64,000 nt of DNA, taken from NCBI GenBank assembly GCA_028288485.1, contig JAQBNO010000043.1, positions 62,001 to 126,000 of the forward strand, in the 5' to 3' direction. Below are positions 25,275-33,945 of the stretch, one piece after another. Below the pieces are notes generated by a model. It saw only the letters and a list, made by a program, of their open reading frames with translations. It was not told the DNA's origin and searched no databases. The DNA comes from Segetibacter sp. (GTDB lineage: Bacteria > Bacteroidota > Bacteroidia > Chitinophagales > Chitinophagaceae). The translations under genes and the position numbers were made by a program. Numbering within the stretch: the first letter of the stretch is position 1; each line of letters begins with the position of its first letter.

Positions 25275-26156
25275 CTATTCGGGTAAAAGGATATTTAACT
25301 GGCCAGGCAGAATGTCTGCATCCACCCTTCGAACTTTACCCAAATATTCTCCATCTACCTGGAAATGTACCTTGCGATGGGTTTGAATACGAACAGATGT
25401 AGCCTGGATAACTTCAATCTTTTTAGGGTCCAGGGTGTGAGGTCGCAGCCACATTTTTAAAAGCGTTCCAATACCTAGTTGTCTTATAATAACCACTTCA
25501 AAAAGTCCATCGTACAAATCGCCCTTTGGATTAATAACAGCTCCGGTACCATATTTGCTCGCATTTGCAAGAACTACCATAAAGGCGTCACGTTTAATTT
25601 CCTTGCCTTTCGACTGCATGATTACCCTGATATTCTGTTTGCGTAAAAGAACCTTTAATGCAACTTTTGCATATCCCAGTTTTCCACGCATGTTTCCTTC
25701 CTCAAAATATTTTATCAGCCGGGCATTCATGCCAATATCACTTAGGTGAAGGCAGATCTCGTTGTTAATACATATTGCATCAGCTTTTCTAACTATTCCG
25801 TTTTCTACAATGTTCAGTGCTGCCTCAACATCTACCGGGATATTCAATTCCGCGGCCATCCCGTTAGCAGAGCCCGCTGGTATAATGCCCAATGCCATTT
25901 CTGTTTTCAATAATTTTTTTGCAACCATTGAAACAGTTCCATCTCCACCTACTGCAATTACTTTATTCGGCTTAACTTGCTCAATACATTTTGGTAGTTC
26001 CTCTGCATCATTTTTGCCATCCAATAAAAAGAATTCAATCGTGTGCGGAAGTTTTTCAAAATATTTTTTAATTGCTGCCTCGTGATCGTTTTTATGTTTT
26101 CCTCCCGATATTGGATTTACAACAAATAATAGGACAGAAGCAGTTGGTTGGTTCAT
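25275..26156 (-). CDS. Diacylglycerol kinase-type lipid kinase
   Basis: A 293-residue lipid kinase of the YegS/BmrU/DgkB group. The N-terminal nucleotide-binding domain has VVNPISGGKHKND, then VIAVGGDGTVSMVAKKLL (the GGDGT loop) and GIIPAGSANGMA. The C-terminal beta-sandwich has YGTGAVINPKGDLYDGLFEV and the substrate motif QVDGEYLG. It phosphorylates diacylglycerol or a related lipid at the membrane. It diverges from a DUF2183 phosphatase-like gene with only 29 nt between starts, pairing formation and removal of a phosphatidate-like lipid. Confidence 0.9.
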   Translation of the reverse strand: MNQPTASVLLFVVNPISGGKHKNDHEAAIKKYFEKLPHTIEFFLLDGKNDAEELPKCIEQVKPNKVIAVGGDGTVSMVAKKLLKTEMALGIIPAGSANGMAAELNIPVDVEAALNIVENGIVRKADAICINNEICLHLSDIGMNARLIKYFEEGNMRGKLGYAKVALKVLLRKQNIRVIMQSKGKEIKRDAFMVVLANASKYGTGAVINPKGDLYDGLFEVVIIRQLGIGTLLKMWLRPHTLDPKKIEVIQATSVRIQTHRKVHFQVDGEYLGKVRRVDADILPGQLNILLPE

Positions 26157-26185
26157 TTTTACTATTTTAAAGCAATTGTTTTAAT

Positions 26186-27292
26186 ATGCAATCTCCGGTG
26201 TTTAATAATGGCGCAAAAGATAATCTATCTTTCTTTGAAAAATTGGAAAGGAAATTACTTCACTTATTTAAGTTAACCAACGAGCCTGTAGTAAAAGTGT
26301 ACCACGGCTATGGAAATACTTCGAAAATGATTGTTTTCGGCCATGTTTTTAGTTTAAGTCCCCTGCCTCGTAAGAAGTACCGGAAAAATTTCTGGACAAA
26401 CACTTTTGCACTATTGCGCTCATTCATGGTTAAACGGGTTGCTGATGCAAACGTAAGATTAATGTGGGGAGAAACGGTTTGTGAAACAAAAACAGCGAAA
26501 GATGGTTTTTTTCGCTTTGAATGGGATACTCCTTCGGAACTGCCACCCGCTATTTATAAAGTGCAGGTTCAATATTATACGCACGAAAAAGGCCAGGTAG
26601 AAGTTCTTGCCGCCGGTGTAGGTTCTGTAATAATTCCGTTTACCAACCAGTACGCTTTTCTTTCCGACATCGACGATACTTTCTTAATCTCGCACTCGTC
26701 CAATTTAAGAAGACGGTTGTATGTTTTGCTTACTAAAAATGCCCATAGCCGTAAGCCTTTCGAAGGCGTAGTCACTCATTACAGGTTACTTGCAAATGCG
26801 AAAACAACCAGTACTAATCCGAATCCTTTTTTTTATGTTTCCAGCAGCGAGTGGAATTTGTATGATTTTATAAAGGAGTTCACCCGCAAAAATGAGTTAC
26901 CCGATGGTGTTTACCTGCTGAGCCAGATAAAGCGACTATCAGAAGTATGGAAAACAGGGGCTACAAAACATTCCACTAAATTCATGCGTATTGCCCGTAT
27001 TCTCGAAGCATATCCCACTCAAAAATTTGTTCTTCTCGGCGACGATTCACAACAGGACCCAACCATTTATGCAGGTATAGTCAGTCACTTTCCCGGTCGT
27101 ATTGTTAGCGTTTATTTGCGGCACGTTTACGAAAAAAATATAAGTAATGTGCGTGAACTTATAAAAAAGATTGAAGATGCAGGTGTGTGCGTTTGTCATT
27201 TCGAACACAGCAAAGACGCAATTGAGCACTCCTATAAAATTGGGTTGATCGAAAGAAGCGAGGCTATGAAAGTAATTGAGGTTAAAGTATAA
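26186..27292 (+). CDS. DUF2183 (App1-like) phosphatidate phosphatase
   Basis: A 368-residue cytoplasmic protein. The N-terminal half has a beta-rich domain (VKVYHGYGNTSKMIVFGHV). The C-terminal half is the DUF2183/App1 catalytic domain, with HAD-type motif I FLSDIDDTFL (D-x-D-x-T), motif VSSSEWNLYDF, the Lys region KHSTKFMRI and the acidic motif VLLGDDSQQDPTIY. The yeast relative App1 is a phosphatidate phosphatase. Genomic pairing with the divergent lipid kinase supports a lipid substrate here. Confidence 0.85.
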   Translation: MQSPVFNNGAKDNLSFFEKLERKLLHLFKLTNEPVVKVYHGYGNTSKMIVFGHVFSLSPLPRKKYRKNFWTNTFALLRSFMVKRVADANVRLMWGETVCETKTAKDGFFRFEWDTPSELPPAIYKVQVQYYTHEKGQVEVLAAGVGSVIIPFTNQYAFLSDIDDTFLISHSSNLRRRLYVLLTKNAHSRKPFEGVVTHYRLLANAKTTSTNPNPFFYVSSSEWNLYDFIKEFTRKNELPDGVYLLSQIKRLSEVWKTGATKHSTKFMRIARILEAYPTQKFVLLGDDSQQDPTIYAGIVSHFPGRIVSVYLRHVYEKNISNVRELIKKIEDAGVCVCHFEHSKDAIEHSYKIGLIERSEAMKVIEVKV

Positions 27293-27718
27293 TCGTGTTT
27301 CACCGATTTTTTTGGTAGCCGGCAGTTGAATAGAAATTGAGCATTGTTGTGTCACTCCCTTGTACGGCAAACCATTATTCCTCGTACTATAGCAGAAATC
27401 TCGTCGCCGCCTCGTGCAGTAAGGCATGCAGAAAAATTTAATGCTGCTAGTTGAGTTGGACCTACAATTAAGGGCATTAAGCAAAGTAAAAAATAACTTT
27501 CCCTTTTGTCGCTGCAACCCGACAAAACTCCGAGTTTAATTTAGTTCCAAATACATGCTCAATATTGCTAAAAAGCTATTCTGACAAGTTCCATCACTTG
27601 TTTCACCCATAGGGCTTATAATCCGTACTAAAACAGGGCTCTCTGTTTAGCCATATATAATAATTTTTCTTACTGGTATAATAATTGGGAAGTCAGTGAC
27701 AAACCAAACAGAATAATT
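27293..27718. other. Intergenic region upstream of lipoprotein gene
   Basis: Holds a dispersed repeat copy at 27342-27365, preceded by TTTTTTTGGTAGCC at about 27306, and an AT-rich leader before the lipoprotein. No gene is supported; an open minus-strand frame here translates the repeat. Confidence 0.6.
27342..27365 (+). repeat. Dispersed 3' repeat, GTGTCAC-type
   Basis: CATTGTTGTGTCACTCCCTT then GTAC, sense to the DUF2183 gene and 49 nt past its stop. Confidence 0.85.
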
Positions 27719-28255
27719 ATGAAAAAAGTAATGATGCCTTTGGCGTGCACAATTGCAGTGGTAACTTTTGCCGCTTGCGGCGGATCTTCAACTACTGAAG
27801 AAACAACTGCAGACTCTCTTTCGTCTGTTTCCTCAACAACAGAATCTACTAATGCAGCTTCAGATACGTCCGCTACAGGTTCAGCTTCGATGAAGAGCAG
27901 TTATGTTGATCTTTACTCAGGCTCTACAGTAAAGCTTGAGAAAGATGAAAAAACCGGCTACTATTTAAATGCTGAAACACATACACCGGTTGAGTATTAC
28001 ATCGATCAATCTACCAATGATACTTTCGACAGAAGCGGACGTGTTGTTAACATGGCGTTAATAAAAGGAAGTGAGGGTAAATATACCGTTAACGAATCTA
28101 AAGTTAAAATACAGGGCGACGGGGACTTAAAAGTTAAAACTGCAGATGGTGGTGCGAAAGTGAAAATTGAAACAGACGGCGACGCAAAGTACAAAGATGA
28201 TTCAGTTAAGATTAAAGTGAGAGATGGTAAAGTGAAAGTGAAAGATAGAAATTAG
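27719..28255 (+). CDS. Hypothetical lipoprotein
   Basis: A 178-residue exported lipoprotein: positively charged start (MKKVMM), hydrophobic core and lipobox FAAC at residues 17-20. A Ser/Thr-rich spacer (about residues 22-60) leads to a small domain containing YVDLYSGSTVKLEKDEKTGY. The C-terminal 45 residues are an alternating Lys/Val/Asp stretch (KVKIQGDGDLKVKT, KVKIETDGDAKYK, KIKVRDGKVKVKDRN), suggesting degenerate beta repeats. No family is recognised. A strong terminator follows 31 nt after the stop. Confidence 0.8.
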   Translation: MKKVMMPLACTIAVVTFAACGGSSTTEETTADSLSSVSSTTESTNAASDTSATGSASMKSSYVDLYSGSTVKLEKDEKTGYYLNAETHTPVEYYIDQSTNDTFDRSGRVVNMALIKGSEGKYTVNESKVKIQGDGDLKVKTADGGAKVKIETDGDAKYKDDSVKIKVRDGKVKVKDRN

Positions 28256-28286
28256 TAATTTCTTACTACGACTCTTAGTAAATCAG

Positions 28287-28322
28287 AACAGCCATTTACA
28301 TTTTGTGAATGGCTGTTTTGTT
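28287..28322. terminator. Rho-independent terminator
   Basis: AACAGCCATT (28287-28296) pairs with AATGGCTGTT (28308-28317), followed by TTGTT. It works for the plus-strand lipoprotein and, because it begins with A residues, plausibly for the convergent redoxin gene too. Confidence 0.85.
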
Positions 28323-28330
28323 CTATACAC

Positions 28331-28933
28331 TCATGGTCGTTTAATCATACAACCCACCGACCTCGTTTCTTTAACTGTTACCTCTTTCCCTAGTGAGGTT
28401 TCATCGAGTGCCTTTATTGCGTAGTTTTGTTTGGCTTGAGAAGCAACATTGTTATCGTCAATAGCTCCGTGATACACAAGTTTTCCGGCAGCATTAAATA
28501 AAAAGCATTCAGGTGTCCTGGTAGCACCAAACGCATTTGCTACAACAGAATTGTCGTCGACCACATAACGAACGTCTTTATAACCCTGGGCTTTGCCATA
28601 CTCCTGCATAGCAGGATAGGAGTCTTCATCGTCCCTGGCCGTAGCATTGCTGTTGATTATAATAACACCGATTCCCTTTTCCTTAGCTTCTTTAATAACA
28701 GCAAGGGTGCGGCCCTGGTACCTGATAACATAAGGACAAGTATTGCAACTGAACATTACCAAAACACCATTTTTTAATAAAGCATCTTTAATGGAATATT
28801 CTTTTCCGTCAGTAGCTTTCATTTTTGTACCTGCCATAGGTAATGGGGTTCCTATTGCAATCGGCTGAACATTTTGCGCAAATGCGTTCACTGATAATAT
28901 TCCAATTGCTAACAATACCAGGAGCGTTTTCAT
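28331..28933 (-). CDS. Exported thioredoxin-like redoxin
   Basis: A 200-residue periplasmic protein with signal peptide MKTLLVLLAIGILSVNAFAQ and a thioredoxin/AhpC-TSA fold. The redox motif is FSCNTCPYVIRYQG (C-x-x-C), with cis-Pro region RTPECFLF and YHGAIDDN. The layout matches the TlpA-like redoxin domain proteins that reduce or oxidise periplasmic disulphides. An extra Cys near the C-terminus (SVGCMIKRP) is notable. It stands alone between a terminator and a dispersed repeat. Confidence 0.87.
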   Translation of the reverse strand: MKTLLVLLAIGILSVNAFAQNVQPIAIGTPLPMAGTKMKATDGKEYSIKDALLKNGVLVMFSCNTCPYVIRYQGRTLAVIKEAKEKGIGVIIINSNATARDDEDSYPAMQEYGKAQGYKDVRYVVDDNSVVANAFGATRTPECFLFNAAGKLVYHGAIDDNNVASQAKQNYAIKALDETSLGKEVTVKETRSVGCMIKRP

Positions 28934-29013
28934 GGTGATGATTTGTTGTTGTAAAAATAGATGTATAGCTGGAAACTTTCATGTTAAGAAAGGTTGAATA
29001 GAGAATCTAAAAG

Positions 29014-29037
29014 ATATAAGTGTGCGACGCAACGATG
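29014..29037 (-). repeat. Dispersed 3' repeat, GCGTCGC-type
   Basis: Minus-strand copy (plus strand ATATAAGTGTGCGACGCAAC, then GATG), sense to the YihY gene and 62 nt past its stop. On the minus strand it is preceded by TTTTGGTAGCCGCC, the same leading box as the copy at 27342. Confidence 0.85.
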
Positions 29038-29099
29038 TTGATAAGAGAGTTGTAGGCGGCTACCAAAAGTTTCTTCCTAACCTATTCTTTTAATCAGCG

Positions 29100-30092
29100 T
29101 TATTTTTCGATTGTTGAGATAGATTCTGTTTTTACCAGTTGCGTTATTTTTTTCTGCTTTTTGCCGTCTGTATCCGCTTTCAAAAATGTAATGCTCAGGT
29201 TTAACTCAAAGCCAATTAACAGGATTAATGAGTTAAGGTAAATTAATAACATGAGTATCATGATTGTTCCCAGCGAACCATAAATCTTATTAAAGTTATT
29301 GAAATGATTGACCCAAAATGAAAAAATGAAAGTAGTGGCAATCATAAGGAACGTAGCGAGAATAGAACCCGGCGACACCGTAGGCCATCTTTTCTTTACC
29401 GAGGGAGCGTACTTGTAAATAAATGAAATGGAATAGAAAAACAAGCCGATCGTAAAAACCCATCTAACCATCGTGATCCAAATAAGGTCGGCCCCTTTAA
29501 ATTTCAGCCACTTCATGGTTTTATCAAATAAAATTCCCTGGCCTATCAGCAATAAAATCGTTCCGATCAGAAGGCCAAGCACCACAATAGTTAACCTTAT
29601 TGCCTTGATCCTTTTTTTTATAAAGTTTGATGTTTTTTTATGTTGGTAAATCGCTTTATCGAACGTGTTGATGATGCTTAACATTGCGTTCGAGGCATAA
29701 AAAACAACCAGTATAAAACCGAACGATAATAACCCGACCCGGGGTGTGGTCAGAAAGTCTAAGAGAAATGAATTTACGAAGTTGTACGAGCTTTCGTTAG
29801 GTGCGATGTGCCTTGTTAACCTGAGCAGTTCCTTTGTAAACTGTTTCGAAATAGGCATGTAGGGAATAAGCGTAAAGAGGCAAATTAATACGGCAGGTAT
29901 TGCCATAGCAAAATCGAACGAGATGGCTTTGGCCCGGGCTATTAACCCTGACTTTTTTAGCTGGCCGACAAAAAAAATAGACGCATCGTACAGGGGAACG
30001 CCATGAAATCCCGGCAAAATAATATGCTTGCTTTTATTGCTGATAAAAGTAAATGGCCGGGAATGTGTTATGATTCGTTCAATCTTTGTCAC
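29100..30092 (-). CDS. YihY/BrkB family inner-membrane protein
   Basis: A 330-residue protein with six or seven membrane segments of the BrkB/YihY family. Typical segments include AISFDFAMAIPAVLICLFTL, FGFILVVFYASNAMLSIIN, and the C-terminal IYGSLGTIMILMLLIYLNSL with GFELN. Function in most bacteria is unknown (envelope or transport). The start is GTG, overlapping the TAG of mltG by one base (TAGTG), so translation is coupled to mltG. Confidence 0.88.
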   Translation of the reverse strand: MTKIERIITHSRPFTFISNKSKHIILPGFHGVPLYDASIFFVGQLKKSGLIARAKAISFDFAMAIPAVLICLFTLIPYMPISKQFTKELLRLTRHIAPNESSYNFVNSFLLDFLTTPRVGLLSFGFILVVFYASNAMLSIINTFDKAIYQHKKTSNFIKKRIKAIRLTIVVLGLLIGTILLLIGQGILFDKTMKWLKFKGADLIWITMVRWVFTIGLFFYSISFIYKYAPSVKKRWPTVSPGSILATFLMIATTFIFSFWVNHFNNFNKIYGSLGTIMILMLLIYLNSLILLIGFELNLSITFLKADTDGKKQKKITQLVKTESISTIEK

Positions 30093-31135
30093 TAGGTGCC
30101 CTTAGCAGCATTTTGTTTCCGTAAAATTAATTCATCCAATGCTTTCTGGTATTCTTTTGCATTTTGCAAATGCTCGGCGTAGTTGGTACTGAAGGTATGA
30201 TAACCTGAAAAATCTTTTTTTGCTACGAAATAAAAGTAATCTGTCTTTGGTGCGTTTAATACAGCATCGATGGTTTTGGAGGATGGAGTGCAAATGGGCC
30301 CCGGAGGCAAACCGGTATTTCTATACGTATTGTACGGCGACTGAACGTCGAGGTGTTTGTTGTAAATCCTTTTTAATCCGAAATCTTTTAAAGCAAATTT
30401 TATGGTAGGGTCGGCGCCTAAAGGCATCCGGGTTCTGTAGCGGTTAATGTATACGCTGGCCACATTTCCTTTTTCATCTTGTTTATTGGTTTCCTCTTCA
30501 ACAATTGAAGCAATCGTGTAAACTTCGGCAGGAGAGAAGCCGAGGCTTTCTGCTTTTGCTTTCCGGTTGTTCTTTTCCCAGAAATTGTCTCTTTCACTTT
30601 TCAATCTTCTGAAAATGCGGCTCGGGGAAGTATTCCAGAACAAAGTATAGGTATTGGGAATAACGAGAGTCATTAAATTATATGCGTTTGTATTCAGCTT
30701 GGCCAGGCTGTCGCTATTATTAATAAACTCCATAACGTCAGTAGAATCGGCCTCAAAGTTTTTACCCATTATGCCCGCCAGGTCTTCTACAGTTCTTATT
30801 TTATTGATAACCAGGTTAACAGGAGTTTGCCGGTTGTTGCGAAGCATCCTGGATATGCTTAAAAGACTCTCGCCCTTTTTAATTTCAAATTTGCCCGGCT
30901 TTAGCCTTTTCCATACGTCCATTTTATCTGCTAATAATTCAAATATGCCCGGGTATTTAAGCAAATCATTCTCTTTAATAAACTTCATTACTGGCACCTT
31001 TTCTGCTTTACCGGTGTATACAAAAAGGTTTTTCCTTTTTTCTTCAAATGCTGTGGCACTTCCTAGTATTAGCCACGCACCTACCGCACCAGCGATTAAT
31101 GCGACAACTATTAAAAAACCGAGGATTCTTTTCAT
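30092..31135 (-). CDS. mltG: Endolytic transglycosylase MltG
   Basis: A 347-residue peptidoglycan lyase of the YceG family that cuts nascent glycan strands and so sets chain length. It has a single N-terminal membrane anchor (GFLIVVALIAGAVGAWLIL), a LysM-like module (KFEIKKGESLLSISRML) and the catalytic core YTIASIVEEETNKQDEKGNV with the conserved Glu, followed by YINRYRTRMPLGADPTIKFA and NTYRNTGLPPGPICTP. It lies downstream of secG beyond a strong terminator and is coupled to the YihY gene, so it probably has its own promoter or depends on read-through. Confidence 0.94.
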   Translation of the reverse strand: MKRILGFLIVVALIAGAVGAWLILGSATAFEEKRKNLFVYTGKAEKVPVMKFIKENDLLKYPGIFELLADKMDVWKRLKPGKFEIKKGESLLSISRMLRNNRQTPVNLVINKIRTVEDLAGIMGKNFEADSTDVMEFINNSDSLAKLNTNAYNLMTLVIPNTYTLFWNTSPSRIFRRLKSERDNFWEKNNRKAKAESLGFSPAEVYTIASIVEEETNKQDEKGNVASVYINRYRTRMPLGADPTIKFALKDFGLKRIYNKHLDVQSPYNTYRNTGLPPGPICTPSSKTIDAVLNAPKTDYFYFVAKKDFSGYHTFSTNYAEHLQNAKEYQKALDELILRKQNAAKGT

Positions 31136-31149
31136 AAAAAATATAATGA

Positions 31150-31191
31150 CTAAAATAAATAAAAAACCCTGCCTAAAATGTAGACAGGGTT
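31150..31191 (-). terminator. Rho-independent terminator after secG
   Basis: On the minus strand, AACCCTG (31191-31185) pairs with CAGGGTT (31171-31165), followed by TTTTTATTTATTTTA. It lies between secG and mltG, ending the LptE-SecG transcript. Confidence 0.85.
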
Positions 31192-31225
31192 AATAATATT
31201 AAAACCTACACAGGCAAAACCATAA

Positions 31226-31582
31226 TTAAGGTTGATTGCTTGCAGGAGGAGTTGGTGTTTGTTGAGGAGTTGCCGGGGGTGTGGTTGACTTTGGAGCGGT
31301 TGTTCCCTGGTTTGTATTGATCTTATTTAAGATGTCGTTATCGTTACTGCCGCTCACGCCAGTCATAAAGAACGTAGAAAAAATACATAACAAAGCAATT
31401 AGGCTAACAAAAATCCAGGTGCCTTTTTCAAGTACGTCGTTGGTTTGTTTTACACCCATAAACTGGTTGCTAAAACCTGCAATGTTTCCTGCAAGTCCAC
31501 CACCTTTAGGGTTTTGAACCAGTATGATAAAGCCAAGAATTACACTGGAAAGTACGATTAGAATTAGAAAAAAAATTGTCAT
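31226..31582 (-). CDS. secG: Preprotein translocase subunit SecG
   Basis: A 118-residue membrane subunit of the Sec translocon. Two hydrophobic segments (FFLILIVLSSVILGFIILVQ and IFVSLIALLCIFSTFFM) flank the conserved cytoplasmic loop NPKGGGLAGNIAGFSNQFMG. The C-terminal tail is Pro/Thr/Gln rich (PPATPQQTPTPPASNQP) and longer than in proteobacterial SecG, as often in Bacteroidota. One nt separates it from the preceding gene. A terminator follows. Confidence 0.93.
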   Translation of the reverse strand: MTIFFLILIVLSSVILGFIILVQNPKGGGLAGNIAGFSNQFMGVKQTNDVLEKGTWIFVSLIALLCIFSTFFMTGVSGSNDNDILNKINTNQGTTAPKSTTPPATPQQTPTPPASNQP

Positions 31583-31583
31583 C

Positions 31584-33281
31584 TCAGATACCTTTTAAAT
31601 TTTTTATTTTGTGCGCAAAGTAAGCGCTTTTGTGGGGATTCAAAAAACTTAATTTGTTATATAATTCGATAGCCTTATCTTTTTTCCCCTGTTTTTCAAG
31701 CACCAGCGCCATTGCCTCGGTAACTACTTCGCGTACAGTATTTGAAGAATCAGCAATTTGTACAATATCTGCTTCGGTTTCTTTCCGGATAGCTTCTGTC
31801 GCATCTTCCGGGCCCAGTTTCTTCATGTGTCGTAACCAATGCGTGAACTTTTTTAGATTCTGACCCAATTGATCCTTGGGATTTGGGTCAAGCTCGAGCT
31901 TAATGCCCTGTGAAGCAAAATAATCGATCGTATAATAAGGATCTATTGGAATAACTGCATTTTCTACATCTGCATCTGCTTCATCTGACGAAGCGTCGAG
32001 CATTGCTTTAATGTTCTGAAACATCCTTTCATGTTCGTCTGGTTCTGGCTGGGGCTGTTTTTTAACTGCGTTCTCGTCAGTAGAAGCGTTTTCTAAAACA
32101 TCCGGTTCAGTTTGTCCCGTGGGAGCAGACGTAAATTGTTGAATGTTTTCTTTTAATGGTAACGGTTCAAAAGCTTCGTCATTAGCAGTTTCTACCCCGG
32201 CTTTTTCTTGGGGCAGGATGACCGGTTTATCTGTTGCACCCGGTGTGAATGCTTCCAATACCACTTCTTCAAGATTATCATGAACTACTGATTCTTCTTT
32301 ATGAAGGTTGTTTATAAATTCTTCTGTTTCTTCTCCCGGTTCCCGTGTTATTGCAGCCATTTCTTCTTCCTGCTGATTGATTTCCCCCGGGTGATCTTGT
32401 ATTCCACCAGGTTCTTCCGGTATAACTTCAGTTTCTTCGACGGAAATGATTTCAATTTCAGCCGGTTCAGGTTTGTTATAAGCAGTTGTTTCTCCAGATT
32501 CAGCCAGTTCGTCCAGAAACGCAGCTGCGTTTTCATCTGTATCTCTTGTTATGGCAGCCATTTCTTCTTCGGGCTGGCTCATTTCTTCTTTTGTATTTGT
32601 ACCCTCAACAGCTATTGCTTCATCTTCAGTTACTCCTAAAACTTTCTCCCGTTCTGAGGTGCCGTCTAAAGAAGCAGTTTCGGGATCACTTTCTTCGACA
32701 TCAGCATTTTGGACTTCAACTTCACCAGTTTCTTTTAAAGTCTCATGTGCAAGTTCGCTTGCTGCTTCTAATTCGGTGACAGAAAATTGGGTAGTAACGG
32801 GATGCAGATCTTGTGAACCTGTTTCTTGTACGTCCTGTGTAGGTTGGTCTGCAAGTTTTCCTTCCACTAGCGTCTCATGTGCAAGATTACCGGCCGCTTC
32901 CAGTTCGGTAATGGTAAATGCAGTTGTAATTGGATGGGAATCTTCTGCCGGATATTTTGTCTCTTCATCTACAGGATCTTTCCATCCATATCCAGGAATT
33001 TTTGGGATAGTTCTTTCCTGTTCACCTATAAAAGCAGTGGACGTTTGATCCAATAACTGGTAATGAAGCCAATATGGATTTGAAAAGTATAAGGCGGTTT
33101 TCTGAACCTGGGGTAAAAATGCTTCCGAATTTTGCTCTTTGAGCTTTTTCGCCAACAAAAACTGCGCAACAGGAAAATATGGGTGCTCATCAACCATTTT
33201 CTGCAACTCCGCGGCAGTAACAGACTCAATATTATCACTACCGGTGAGATACCGTAATGCTTTTTCCTGTGATTGGTTCAT
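31584..33281 (-). CDS. Acidic repeat-containing protein
   Basis: A 565-residue cytoplasmic-looking protein with no signal or membrane segment. The N-terminal part (residues 1-90) resembles a short TPR-like helical region (ELQKMVDEHPYFPVAQFLLA). The centre (about 110-420) is very acidic and holds two sets of internal repeats: a TAFTITELEAAGNLAHETL unit and its twin TQFSVTELEAASELAHETL, and EEEMAAITRDTDENAAAFLD with its twin EEEMAAITREPGEETEEFIN. The C-terminus is again helical (KKDKAIELYNKLSFLNPHKS), TPR-like. It lies 19 nt after lptE and 1 nt before secG. Role unknown; position suggests an envelope-biogenesis link. Confidence 0.8.
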   Translation of the reverse strand: MNQSQEKALRYLTGSDNIESVTAAELQKMVDEHPYFPVAQFLLAKKLKEQNSEAFLPQVQKTALYFSNPYWLHYQLLDQTSTAFIGEQERTIPKIPGYGWKDPVDEETKYPAEDSHPITTAFTITELEAAGNLAHETLVEGKLADQPTQDVQETGSQDLHPVTTQFSVTELEAASELAHETLKETGEVEVQNADVEESDPETASLDGTSEREKVLGVTEDEAIAVEGTNTKEEMSQPEEEMAAITRDTDENAAAFLDELAESGETTAYNKPEPAEIEIISVEETEVIPEEPGGIQDHPGEINQQEEEMAAITREPGEETEEFINNLHKEESVVHDNLEEVVLEAFTPGATDKPVILPQEKAGVETANDEAFEPLPLKENIQQFTSAPTGQTEPDVLENASTDENAVKKQPQPEPDEHERMFQNIKAMLDASSDEADADVENAVIPIDPYYTIDYFASQGIKLELDPNPKDQLGQNLKKFTHWLRHMKKLGPEDATEAIRKETEADIVQIADSSNTVREVVTEAMALVLEKQGKKDKAIELYNKLSFLNPHKSAYFAHKIKNLKGI

Positions 33282-33300
33282 AAAGTGAAAATACAACTAC

Positions 33301-33894
33301 CTACCAATTCGAAAAAATCCGGTTAAATATTTCGTCAGTGAGATTTTTTAAAATCTCTTCATTCAGTGCCGCCTCTGCCTGCTGCCGGGTAAGATTTGCA
33401 TTGAAGTCAAAATTCCGGGTGATATCAAACTCCTGTGTTTTGCCGACAAGCGTATTTCTAAAAGTGATATGCACGCCAATAGTAAGCCGGTTGGTTGCAG
33501 CGGTTTGGTTTGAGATACCTGAGGTAGTTATATTGTCTTCTGAAACATAACCACTAATCTGGTAATGCGCGTCATCATTATTTGTTCTTGTCAGCCTTGT
33601 TTGGCCGGTAATTTTCATTTGAATCCTATCTGTTAACCTGGGGCTCAATTGTGGGTTTACGTACCTTGCTTTGTTTTCAATAAACCCGATTTTAACCGTC
33701 TTAACTTCAGGTGGAATACTTACGTCTTTAAATGAATAAACACTGCAGGAGGAAAGGAGAAGAAGTAAGAAGCCTGAAGCAAGAAGCAAGATGTGGGAAT
33801 TGTACGTTGAAAATTGAACGTTGCGAACTAAAAATTTTAGTGCAGCGAATTTCTTCCTGTTTTCTATCGGGGTTGTCTGATTCGAATTTTTCAT
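33301..33894 (-). CDS. lptE: LptE-like LPS assembly lipoprotein
   Basis: A 197-residue outer-membrane lipoprotein of the Bacteroidota LptE type, partner of LptD in LPS insertion. The lipobox is LSSC, with the lipidated Cys at residue 50. The LptE-like core follows (TVKIGFIENKARYVNPQLSP, LTDRIQMKITGQTRLTR, YQISGYVSEDNITTSG, RNFDFNANLTRQQAEAALNE). The 49-residue leader is unusually long, and its hydrophobic part is encoded by a purine-rich repeat-like DNA stretch (see findings). The frame is open further upstream into a dispersed repeat, which is excluded. Next genes: an acidic protein and secG. Confidence 0.85.
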   Translation of the reverse strand: MKNSNQTTPIENRKKFAALKFLVRNVQFSTYNSHILLLASGFLLLLLSSCSVYSFKDVSIPPEVKTVKIGFIENKARYVNPQLSPRLTDRIQMKITGQTRLTRTNNDDAHYQISGYVSEDNITTSGISNQTAATNRLTIGVHITFRNTLVGKTQEFDITRNFDFNANLTRQQAEAALNEEILKNLTDEIFNRIFSNW

Positions 33895-33945
33895 AACACT
33901 TATACTTCCTAAATAAATTAAGTCTTGCTGAGTAATGAAAGAGAT

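Noticed and set aside
27047-27517. 156-codon minus-strand frame
   Set aside because: Overlaps the end of the DUF2183 gene on the other strand and translates the dispersed repeat.
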